DNA from: JBHJOF01 sp050330055
GTDB taxonomy: Bacteria > Pseudomonadota > Alphaproteobacteria > Kiloniellales > JAKSDN01
Length of the DNA: 12,665 bases
Assembly (NCBI GenBank): GCA_050330055.1
Contig: JBHJOF010000030.1
Location: forward strand, 1-12,665
Reading direction: 5' to 3'
Shown here: positions 6,848-12,665 of the stretch, in pieces
Layout of the letters: each line of letters starts with the position of its first letter
Numbering within the stretch: position 1 is the stretch's first letter
Notes under the pieces: model-generated
What the model saw: the letters and a program-made list of their open reading frames with translations, nothing else
Told to the model about the DNA's origin: nothing
Database searches by the model: none
Made by a program: the position numbers and the translations under genes

Positions 6848-9277
6848 CTAACCCGCGGCGCCGCGGCTTTCGCTGACGCTGACTGGCGTAGGCAGGGTCT
6901 CGCCGTCGATCTCCTCGGCCGGCCGCAGCCTGGCCTGCAGCGGCAGGTGACAGATCACCCGCGTGCCCTGCTCCGGCACCGAGTCCAGCTCGACCCAGCC
7001 GCCGTGCAGCTCGACCAGGCTCTTGACCAGCGACAGGCCGAGTCCGGCGCCCGACTGTCGGCCCTGGGCGCTGCCGCGCTCGAACTTTCCGAACACGCGG
7101 GCGTGCTCCTCCTGCGGGATGCCGATGCCGGTGTCGGTCACGCTGAGCTGAACCTCGCCGGCGCTGCGCCGCGCGCCGACCGTGACGCGGCCGCCTTCCG
7201 GCGTGAACTTGAAGGCGTTCGATATGAGGTTGAACAGCGCCTGCTTCACGCGGCGCTCGTCGGCCACCAGGCTGCCGACGTTGGGCGCGCAGTCCAACGT
7301 AAATACGATGCCGCGGTTGCGGGCGCGCTCGTGGCCGAGGGTGCGCAGGCTCTCCAGCATTGGAGCGATGTCGACCGGCTGCAGGTCGAGCTTCAGGTAG
7401 CCGGCCTCGATGGTCGCCAGGTCGAGGATGTCGTTGATCAGGATCAGCAGGCGCTGCGACGACTCGACGATGGCGCGGCTGTACTCGAGCTGGCGCTCGT
7501 TGAGCTCGCCGAAGAACTGGTTCTCCAGAATCTCGGCGAAGCCGACGATGGCGTTGAGCGGCGTGCGCAGCTCGTAGGACACGTTGGCGATGAACTCCGA
7601 CTTCAGGCGGTCGGTGGTCTCCAGCGCCTCGTTGCGCTCGCGCAGCGCGCGCTCGACCCGGATCGAGTCGGTGACGTCGAGATAAGTGAACAGCGACGCG
7701 CCGTCGGGCAGCGGCACCTGGGCGACGTCGAGCACCGAGCCATCGGCGCGCTCTCGCCGGCCGCTGATCGCGTGCGGCTCGGTCGCGGTGACGCAGATCT
7801 TCTCCAGGAAGGCCGGCCAGTCCTCGTCCGACACGGGGAAGAACTCGCGCCCGCGCGGCGCCACGTCGCGCACGTGCGGCTCGCTTGCCAGAAACTCGGG
7901 ATCGAGGTTCCAGATGCGGGCGAAGGCCGGATTGAACAGCTTGAGCCGGCCGTCGGCGCCGTAGACGGCAACGCCCTCATAGAGATTGTCCAGCGTCTCG
8001 CGCTGCACCGCCATGAGGGTGTTATAGGAGCGCTCGAGTGCCAGGCGGTCGGTCACGTCCTCCCACAGCATCAGCACGCCGCCGAAGGGGTGCGGTGAGA
8101 CGAGCATGCGGACAGTGGTGCCGTCGGGTATGTAGACCAGCTCCTCGAAGGGCTCGATCACCGTGCTTATGCGCTTGATGCGCTGGCGCTTGTAGGCCGG
8201 GAAGTCCTGCTGCTCGGGCAGGCGGCGGCGCTCGCGCAGCGCTTCCAGGATATCGCCGATCTCCGGCTCACTGTTCAAGAAGGCCTCGTCCAGGCCCCAC
8301 ATGCGGACGTAGGCATTGTTATAGAACTTGAGCTTGAGGTCGGGACCGAAGATGGCGATGCCGCTGCTCAAGGTCTCCAGCACTTCGGCGTGAGCGGCGA
8401 TGTGGCGTTGGAGCTCGGTGCGGATCTCCTCCTCCCCGGTCAAGTCGCGCGCCGTGCCGAGCGTCCGATCGCTGCCGAGGGGCCGCTCCGCCAGCTCGAG
8501 CAGGCGTCGCTCGCCGGCCACCACCACGTGATGGCTGTCGGCCGCCACCTGGCCGCCCTGGCGGGCGCGCCGGGCGAGCGCGCGGCTCGATTCGGCCAGC
8601 GCCGCACCGGCCAGCTCGACGCCGTTGGCGATTACGCCGTCGCGCTGGATGCCGACGGCGCGGGCATAGGTCTCGTTGCAGAAGCGCAGGCGGTCGTCGG
8701 CGCCGCGCACCCAGACCGGAATCGGCAGGCTGTCGATCAGGCGGGCGAAGTCGTCGCGCTCGGCCAGCGCCCTGGTCAGCTCGTCGTGCAGCGCAGTCAC
8801 GTCGCGGAACCAGATCAGGTCGCTGTGCTGCTCGAGCCCGGTTGCGACGGCGCGCGCGCCGTCGACCTGGAAGCGCCGGGTTCCGTCGCGGCGCTGCACT
8901 GCCAGGGAGAAGCCCTGGCCCGTGGCGCGCAGCCGCTCCGCCGCGTCGGACAGACGGCCGGCCCCCTCGGGCTCGAGGGCTTGAAGCAGGCCGCTGAAGT
9001 CGGCTGCCTCGCCGTCCTTGAGGCCGAGCGACCGGGCCAGCGAGGCCGAACAGGTCTCGCCGCCGCGCGCGGAGAAGGTAAACTGGCCGCACGGCGCCGC
9101 GGTCAGGGCGGCTTCCGCCAGGGCAGCCCGCTCGCGGGCCTGGCGGGCGCCGCGGCGGGCCCGCCACAGCCGCTGATGATACCACAGCAGGGCCGCGCCG
9201 AGGCCGAGGAGTCCGGCCAGCAGCACCAGTACGACCGGTGCCGTCGCGATGGAGGCGACCAGGTCCAGGCCGCTCAC
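6848..9277 (-). CDS. divL: DivL-type cell-cycle pseudo-histidine kinase (four PAS, Tyr in place of the phospho-acceptor His)
   Basis: In Caulobacter, DivL is a membrane-anchored scaffold kinase homologue that binds phosphorylated DivK and tunes the CckA-CtrA phosphorelay controlling division and polarity. This 809-residue protein has one N-terminal membrane helix (about 13-33) and then a coiled linker. Four PAS-like domains follow (about 55-165, 175-285, 297-412 and 424-540), the third with the alphaproteobacterial PAS_7 sequence LKLKFYNNAYVRMWGLD. A HisKA domain and an HATPase domain end the protein. The H-box reads NVSYELRTPLN, with Tyr568 where His is expected. The ATP-binding domain keeps N687, DTGIGI at 715-720 and GAGLGLSL at 743-750. 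Tyr568, the architecture, the nearby tsaE and an upstream CtrA box all argue for DivL. The GTG start at 9277 follows an in-frame TAG 30 nt upstream; its Shine-Dalgarno is weak. A generic PAS sensor kinase is the alternative. Confidence 0.87.
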   Translation of the reverse strand: MSGLDLVASIATAPVVLVLLAGLLGLGAALLWYHQRLWRARRGARQARERAALAEAALTAAPCGQFTFSARGGETCSASLARSLGLKDGEAADFSGLLQALEPEGAGRLSDAAERLRATGQGFSLAVQRRDGTRRFQVDGARAVATGLEQHSDLIWFRDVTALHDELTRALAERDDFARLIDSLPIPVWVRGADDRLRFCNETYARAVGIQRDGVIANGVELAGAALAESSRALARRARQGGQVAADSHHVVVAGERRLLELAERPLGSDRTLGTARDLTGEEEIRTELQRHIAAHAEVLETLSSGIAIFGPDLKLKFYNNAYVRMWGLDEAFLNSEPEIGDILEALRERRRLPEQQDFPAYKRQRIKRISTVIEPFEELVYIPDGTTVRMLVSPHPFGGVLMLWEDVTDRLALERSYNTLMAVQRETLDNLYEGVAVYGADGRLKLFNPAFARIWNLDPEFLASEPHVRDVAPRGREFFPVSDEDWPAFLEKICVTATEPHAISGRRERADGSVLDVAQVPLPDGASLFTYLDVTDSIRVERALRERNEALETTDRLKSEFIANVSYELRTPLNAIVGFAEILENQFFGELNERQLEYSRAIVESSQRLLILINDILDLATIEAGYLKLDLQPVDIAPMLESLRTLGHERARNRGIVFTLDCAPNVGSLVADERRVKQALFNLISNAFKFTPEGGRVTVGARRSAGEVQLSVTDTGIGIPQEEHARVFGKFERGSAQGRQSGAGLGLSLVKSLVELHGGWVELDSVPEQGTRVICHLPLQARLRPAEEIDGETLPTPVSVSESRGAAG

Positions 9278-9341
9278 GGCGCCGGAGGCGGCGCAGCCGA
9301 AACGGCTCTACCGCACTGCAAAAAAACGACGAAGGAAGCCT

Positions 9342-9353
9342 CTGTGCGCACAG
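9342..9353. other. 12-bp perfect palindrome in the divL leader
   Basis: The sequence ctgtgcgcacag lies between the CtrA box and the divL start. It could be an operator for a dimeric regulator or chance in GC-rich DNA. A run of seven T on the minus strand (9320-9326) follows on the divL side, but no stem directly abuts it, so it is not called a terminator. Confidence 0.3.
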
Positions 9354-9373
9354 CGCAACGCTCCCCCAAGGCG

Positions 9374-9390
9374 GTTAAGGAGCCATTAAC
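9374..9390. promoter_or_regulatory. CtrA-binding box (GTTAA-N7-TTAAC) upstream of divL
   Basis: The sequence gttaaggagccattaac matches the CtrA consensus TTAA-N7-TTAAC on both strands, with exact 7-nt spacing. It ends about 97 bp before the divL GTG start, in the 206-bp gap between ahcY and divL (9278-9483). At about 15% per A/T base in DNA this GC-rich, two exact TTAA blocks at this spacing would be expected roughly 0.003 times by chance in the window. CtrA is the master cell-cycle response regulator of alphaproteobacteria. Whether it activates or represses here depends on the unseen transcription start. Confidence 0.8.
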
Positions 9391-9483
9391 GATCGCGCCG
9401 GAAGTCTAGGCCAGCGGCGCAGGCCCCACAAGCTGCGCGCGACCGCGGCAGAAGTCTCTCGCAGGGCCGCCGGGTCGCCGCGC

Positions 9484-10779
9484 TCAGTAGCGGTACTCGT
9501 CCGGCTTGAAGGGGCCGCTGGAAGAGACGCCGATGTAGCTGGCCTGCTTCTCCGACAGCTTGGTCAGCTTGGCGCCGACCTTCTCCAGGTGCAGCGCGGC
9601 GACCTTCTCGTCGAGCTGCTTGGGCAGCACGTAGACCTTCTTCTCGTACTTGCCGGGATTGCTCCAGAGCTCGATCTGGGCCAGCACCTGGTTGGTGAAG
9701 GAGGCGCTCATGACGAAGCTAGGGTGGCCGGTGGCACAGCCCAGGTTGACCAGCCGGCCCTCGGCCAGCAGCAGGATGCGCTTGCCGTCGGGGAACTCGA
9801 TCTCGTCGACCTGCGGCTTGACGTTGTGCCATTTGAGATTGCGCAGGGCGTCGACCTGGATCTCGTTGTCGAAGTGGCCGATGTTGCAGACGATGGCGCG
9901 GTCCTTCATGGCCCGCATGTGGTCGATGGTGATGACGTCGGTGTTGCCGGTGGCGGTGACGAAGATGTCGGCGGTCGGCGCCGCGTCCTCCATGGTCACC
10001 ACCTGGTAGCCTTGCATTGCGGCCTGCAAGGCGCAGATCGGGTCGATCTCGGTCACCACGACGCGGGCGCCGGCGTTGCGCAGGCTCTCGGCCGAGCCCT
10101 TGCCGACGTCGCCGTAGCCGCAGACCACCGCCACCTTGCCGGCCATCATGACGTCGGTGGCGCGGCGGATGCCGTCGACCAGGCTCTCGCGGCAGCCGTA
10201 GATGTTGTCGAACTTCGACTTGGTGACCGAGTTGTTGACGTCGAAGGCCGGCACCGCCAGGCGGCCGTCCCTGGCCATCTGATAGAGCCGGTGCACGCCG
10301 GTGGTGGTTTCCTCGGAGAGGCCGCGCACCTCCTTCATGAGCTCGGGATACTTGTCGTGCATCACGGCGGTCAGGTCGCCGCCGTCGTCGAGCAGCATGT
10401 TGGGCGTCCAGCCGTTCGGCCCCTTGATGGTCTGCTCGACGCACCACCAGTAGTCCTCCTCGGTCTCGCCCTTCCAGGCGAAGACCGGGATGCCGGCGGC
10501 GGCGATCGCCGCGGCGGCGTGGTCCTGGGTCGAGAAGATATTGCAGGACGACCAGCGGATGTCGGCGCCCAGCGCCTGCAGGGTCTCGATCAGGACCGCG
10601 GTCTGGATGGTCATGTGCAGGCAGCCGGCGATGCGCGCGCCCTCGAGCGGCTGCTTGGCGCCGAACTCCCGGCGCAGCGCCATCAGGCCCGGCATCTCGA
10701 CCTCGGCCAGCGCGATCTCCTTGCGGCCCCAGTCGGCGAGCTTGATGTCGGCAACCTTGTAATCGCTGAAGCTGGCCAT
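9484..10779 (-). CDS. ahcY: Adenosylhomocysteinase (S-adenosyl-L-homocysteine hydrolase)
   Basis: AhcY reversibly hydrolyses S-adenosylhomocysteine to homocysteine and adenosine. It relieves product inhibition of methyltransferases and feeds methionine recycling, acting in the cytoplasm as an NAD-bound oligomer. The 431-residue protein has H55 (CLHMT), D131 (LLDDGGD), EETTTGVHRL at 156-165, K187 and D191 in TKSKFDN, the NAD motif GYGDVGKG at 221-228, H302 (NIGHFDNE), GHPSFVMSASFTNQ at 351-364 and the C-terminal PFKPDEYRY. It is the short form, without the roughly 40-residue insertion seen before EETTTGV in many bacterial and plant enzymes. The ATG at 10779 is chosen because AAGAGGA lies 8 nt upstream and MASFSDYKVADIKLADWG is the normal N-terminus; a start 20 codons further up has no such support. 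No clear terminator is seen before divL. Confidence 0.97.
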   Translation of the reverse strand: MASFSDYKVADIKLADWGRKEIALAEVEMPGLMALRREFGAKQPLEGARIAGCLHMTIQTAVLIETLQALGADIRWSSCNIFSTQDHAAAAIAAAGIPVFAWKGETEEDYWWCVEQTIKGPNGWTPNMLLDDGGDLTAVMHDKYPELMKEVRGLSEETTTGVHRLYQMARDGRLAVPAFDVNNSVTKSKFDNIYGCRESLVDGIRRATDVMMAGKVAVVCGYGDVGKGSAESLRNAGARVVVTEIDPICALQAAMQGYQVVTMEDAAPTADIFVTATGNTDVITIDHMRAMKDRAIVCNIGHFDNEIQVDALRNLKWHNVKPQVDEIEFPDGKRILLLAEGRLVNLGCATGHPSFVMSASFTNQVLAQIELWSNPGKYEKKVYVLPKQLDEKVAALHLEKVGAKLTKLSEKQASYIGVSSSGPFKPDEYRY

Positions 10780-10787
10780 GCGTCTGG

Positions 10788-10794
10788 TCCTCTT
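10788..10794 (-). promoter_or_regulatory. Shine-Dalgarno of ahcY
   Basis: AAGAGGA on the minus strand sits 8 nt before the ATG at 10779. It settles that start against the upstream in-frame ATG at 10839. Confidence 0.75.
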
Positions 10795-10880
10795 GAGTCT
10801 GGCTGGGTCCGATAGGGTGGAAGCGGCGCGGGCGCCCACTGGAGTCGTCCGATGTCCCGCCGGGCTGCCCCGACGCGAGA

Positions 10881-10949
10881 CCGAGGCTGTTTATCAAGGC
10901 CCGGGCGGCCCGGCAAGCCCGGGCGGCCGCCGGACAAGCCGCCCCTCGG
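10881..10949 (-). other. Possible structured leader RNA of ahcY
   Basis: On the minus strand, ccgagg (10949-10944) can pair with cctcgg (10886-10881) and close about 57 nt. The inside contains a GCCCGG-GCTTG-CCGGGC hairpin and a 12-bp direct repeat gcccgggcggcc (plus strand 10899-10910 and 10917-10928). It lies 102 nt before the ahcY ATG. A ccgagg/cctcgg closing stem recalls the P1 of SAH riboswitches, which often precede ahcY, but the conserved GCGCTGC-type core is not recognisable. It may be a diverged or unknown regulatory RNA, or simply GC-rich spacer. Confidence 0.25.
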
Positions 10950-11212
10950 AGCGCCCGCGCGCGCCACGCGCGCCCGGGCCTTGGCCTTCAACCTTCCCCT
11001 GGTGCTGTGGATGGATTCTTCCCATGCCTTGTGAAAGCCGGGGAGAGCGGCAAAGCTGGGGCGATTCCAGGGTCCTGGCGGCATCCTGCCGGTGCATAAG
11101 GCTATCGGCCGGAGCGGCACAGCGGGGAAAGCTGGCCTTTGGCGCCGAGTCCGCGACCTGCTAGGCTCGCGGCGCCGGCTGATCGGCCGGAAGACCAAGC
11201 CAAGCCAGGGCT

Positions 11213-11220
11213 AGGAGAGA
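11213..11220 (+). promoter_or_regulatory. Shine-Dalgarno of the dCTP deaminase gene
   Basis: AGGAGAGA lies 7 nt before the ATG at 11228 and supports that start. Confidence 0.8.
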
Positions 11221-11227
11221 GCATCGG

Positions 11228-12397
11228 ATGGCCGAGGAGGCGGCGCAGGCCTTGTTCCCGGAGCAGGAGAAGGCAGCTGCGGAGCCGGACTTCACGACCG
11301 GCGTGCTGCCCTCGCAGGGCATCCGCGAGGCGATCTCGCGCGACGAGATTCTGGCCACCGAGGAGATCGCCGAGGCGCAGATCCAGCCGGCCAGCCTCGA
11401 CCTGCGGCTGGGCCCCTGGGCCTACCGCGTGCGGGCCAGCTTCCTGCCGGGCAAGCGCGCCACCGTGGGCCAGAAGCTCGAGGCCCTGTCCATGCACCGC
11501 ATCGACCTCGGCCGCGGCGCCGTCTTGGAGAAGGACTGCGTCTACATCGCGCCGCTGATGGAATCGGTCCGGCTGCGCCACCGCACCTCGGCGGTGGCCA
11601 ATCCCAAGTCCTCGACCGGCCGGCTCGACATCTTCGCCCGCGTCATCACCGACTACGGCACCGAGTTCGATCACGTGCGCGCCGGCTATCGCGGGCCGCT
11701 CTGGGCCGAAATCTCGCCGCGCTCCTTCAGCGTGCTGGTGCGGACCGGATCGCGCCTGGTCCAGCTCCGCATCAAGCGCGGCTCGCCGGCGCCCAGCGAC
11801 GTCGCGCTGCGCCGCCTGCACGAGCAGGTCGGCCTGGTCGACGCAGGCGAGGAGGCGGTCATCAAGAAGGGCCTGCTCGCCGTCACCGTCGACACGCAAG
11901 GGCCCGGCGGCAAGGGTCACGACGGCGCGGGACTGGTCGGCTACCGCGCCAAGAAGAACACCGACCTGATCGACATCGAGAAGGTCGGCCACTACGACCC
12001 GCTCGACTACTGGGAGCCGATCATCGCGCACCGCAACCAGGGCATCGTGCTCGACCCCGACGCCTTCTACATCCTGGCCTCGAAGGAAGCGGTCACCGTG
12101 CCGGACGACCATGCGGCCGAGATGATCGCCTACGACACCCTGGTCGGCGAGTTCCGGGTGCACTACGCCGGCTTCTTCGATCCCGGCTTCGGCTACGCCG
12201 AGTCCGGCGGCGAGGGCTCGCGCGCGGTGCTCGAGATCCGCTCGCACGACGTGCCCTTCATCCTGGAGGACGGCCAGATCGTCGGCCGACTCTTGTACGA
12301 GCGCCTGACCGCCAAGCCGGACAAGCTCTACGGCCGCGACATCGGCTCCTCCTACCAGCGCCAGGGCCTGGCGCTGGCCAAGCAGTTCAGGCGGTAA
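11228..12397 (+). CDS. dcd: 2'-deoxycytidine 5'-triphosphate deaminase, long tandem-domain form
   Basis: dCTP deaminase converts dCTP to dUTP and ammonia, supplying dUMP for thymidylate synthesis. This 389-residue protein is about twice the classical Dcd (about 190) and fits the alphaproteobacterial long-form family (Pfam DCD). The first half carries IQPASLDLRLG at 52-62, NPKSSTGR at 125-132 (S128, S129 and R132 match the Ser-Ser...Arg of E. coli Dcd) and GYRGPLWAEI at 153-162, with E161 at the catalytic Glu position. The second half repeats the fold, with HYAGFFDPGFG at 312-322, LEIRSHDVPF at 335-344 and GQIVGRLLYERL at 349-360, but lacks the SSxxR motif. The C-terminal IGSSYQRQG resembles the Dcd tail. 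A strong Shine-Dalgarno (AGGAGAGA) precedes the ATG. The gene diverges from ahcY and is followed by a REP-like palindrome pair. Deamination is inferred from the family; a dUTPase-like activity is the alternative. Confidence 0.88.
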   Translation: MAEEAAQALFPEQEKAAAEPDFTTGVLPSQGIREAISRDEILATEEIAEAQIQPASLDLRLGPWAYRVRASFLPGKRATVGQKLEALSMHRIDLGRGAVLEKDCVYIAPLMESVRLRHRTSAVANPKSSTGRLDIFARVITDYGTEFDHVRAGYRGPLWAEISPRSFSVLVRTGSRLVQLRIKRGSPAPSDVALRRLHEQVGLVDAGEEAVIKKGLLAVTVDTQGPGGKGHDGAGLVGYRAKKNTDLIDIEKVGHYDPLDYWEPIIAHRNQGIVLDPDAFYILASKEAVTVPDDHAAEMIAYDTLVGEFRVHYAGFFDPGFGYAESGGEGSRAVLEIRSHDVPFILEDGQIVGRLLYERLTAKPDKLYGRDIGSSYQRQGLALAKQFRR

Positions 12398-12435
12398 GAG
12401 GCAGCGCGCACCGCAAGCGGCAATAGCGGTGCCGT

Positions 12436-12505
12436 CCTCATCCTTCGACAGGCTCAGGATGAGGCGACAGCCTCAGCCCTCATGCTGAGCCTGTCGAAGC
12501 ATGAG
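12436..12505. repeat. Pair of inverted REP-like palindromes downstream of the dCTP deaminase gene
   Basis: Two hairpin units share the 15-bp core cttcgacaggctcag in opposite orientation (12443-12457 and 12485-12499). Unit 1 (12436-12464) has an 8-bp stem, cctcatcc/ggatgagg. Unit 2 (12479-12505) has ctcatgct/agcatgag. This TTCGACAGGCTCAG palindrome type is a familiar dispersed repeat in alphaproteobacterial genomes. It starts 39 bp after the stop codon and could also protect or end the transcript. Confidence 0.8.
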
Positions 12506-12665
12506 TCTGGCGCGATGTCGGGAATTCAAGGCTCGTTCACACCGATCGTCATGGTCGGCGAAGGCCACTGCTGTCCGGTTTAATTTTGTGGACGTGGTGC
12601 ATGGCATTGATTCTACTGATGCCCAAGCGTTTCACGACGATTTGGACACGGATGAGGATCAACGC
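12506..12665. other. Unassigned lower-GC DNA at the right edge
   Basis: Base composition falls to roughly 50% GC, against about 70% in the genes. A plus-strand frame from about 12573 reads protein-like residues (FNFVDVVHGIDSTDAQAF) to the edge. A minus-strand frame entering from the edge stops at 12549. Neither has a start, Shine-Dalgarno or recognisable motif inside the window, so no gene is called. The stretch could be the edge of an accessory gene or an old insertion. Confidence 0.3.

Larger units (their letters stand above)
10780..11227. promoter_or_regulatory. 448-bp divergent intergenic region between ahcY and the dCTP deaminase gene
   Basis: No credible gene is seen; open frames here are GC-driven shadows. 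It must hold the promoters of both divergent genes and the ahcY leader. The ahcY side (10881-10977) is extremely GC-rich and full of potential hairpins. The middle (about 10980-11100) is less so. Five GANTC sites occur, at 10795, 10842, 11014, 11063 and 11147. No TTAA-N7-TTAA box and no convincing -35/-10 pair was found. Confidence 0.5.

Noticed and set aside
10779..10839. Longer AhcY start 20 codons upstream
   Set aside because: The extra residues do not match the family and there is a good Shine-Dalgarno before the ATG at 10779.
10881..10949. Calling the ahcY leader an SAH riboswitch
   Set aside because: Only the closing stem resembles the family; the conserved core and the pseudoknot partner are not recognisable.

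Overview
This is a GC-rich stretch of chromosome that reads as an alphaproteobacterium, probably outside the Caulobacterales and perhaps Rhodospirillales-like (the order is a guess). The evidence is an alphaproteobacterial-type AddB, a tsaE-amgK-murU gene run, a DivL-type pseudo-histidine kinase, a perfect CtrA box, and GANTC (CcrM) sites that favour the intergenic DNA. Eight protein genes fill most of the window. None looks foreign or broken, and addB is cut by the left edge.

Layout: addB (minus, 3' end missing) occupies 1-3074. A 308-bp gap follows, holding a 159-bp inverted-repeat (MITE-like) element. Then comes a tight minus-strand run transcribed tsaE -> amgK -> murU (5665 down to 3383), with overlapping genes. 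A TrxR-like ferredoxin-NADP reductase gene (plus, 5819-6841) diverges from tsaE. It converges on divL (minus, 9277-6848) with only 6 bp between the stop codons. The divL upstream region carries a perfect TTAA-N7-TTAA CtrA box. ahcY (minus, 10779-9484) follows. A 448-bp divergent intergenic region rich in hairpins and GANTC sites separates ahcY from a tandem-domain dCTP deaminase gene (plus, 11228-12397). The right end holds a pair of REP-like palindromes and about 160 bp of lower-GC, unassigned DNA.

How the genes fit together: tsaE serves tRNA t6A modification. amgK and murU form the MurNAc salvage branch of peptidoglycan recycling. addB is half of the AddAB double-strand-break repair helicase-nuclease. 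ahcY clears S-adenosylhomocysteine and so supports all methylation, including CcrM DNA methylation. The dCTP deaminase feeds dUTP/dTMP synthesis. DivL is a cell-cycle signalling scaffold acting on the CckA-CtrA pathway, and the CtrA box upstream suggests feedback control. There is no clear novel multi-gene system here. The best second-look items are the DivL His-to-Tyr substitution together with its CtrA box, a metal-ligand Asp-to-His change in MurU, the asymmetric tandem dCTP deaminase, and the element inserted in the addB leader.
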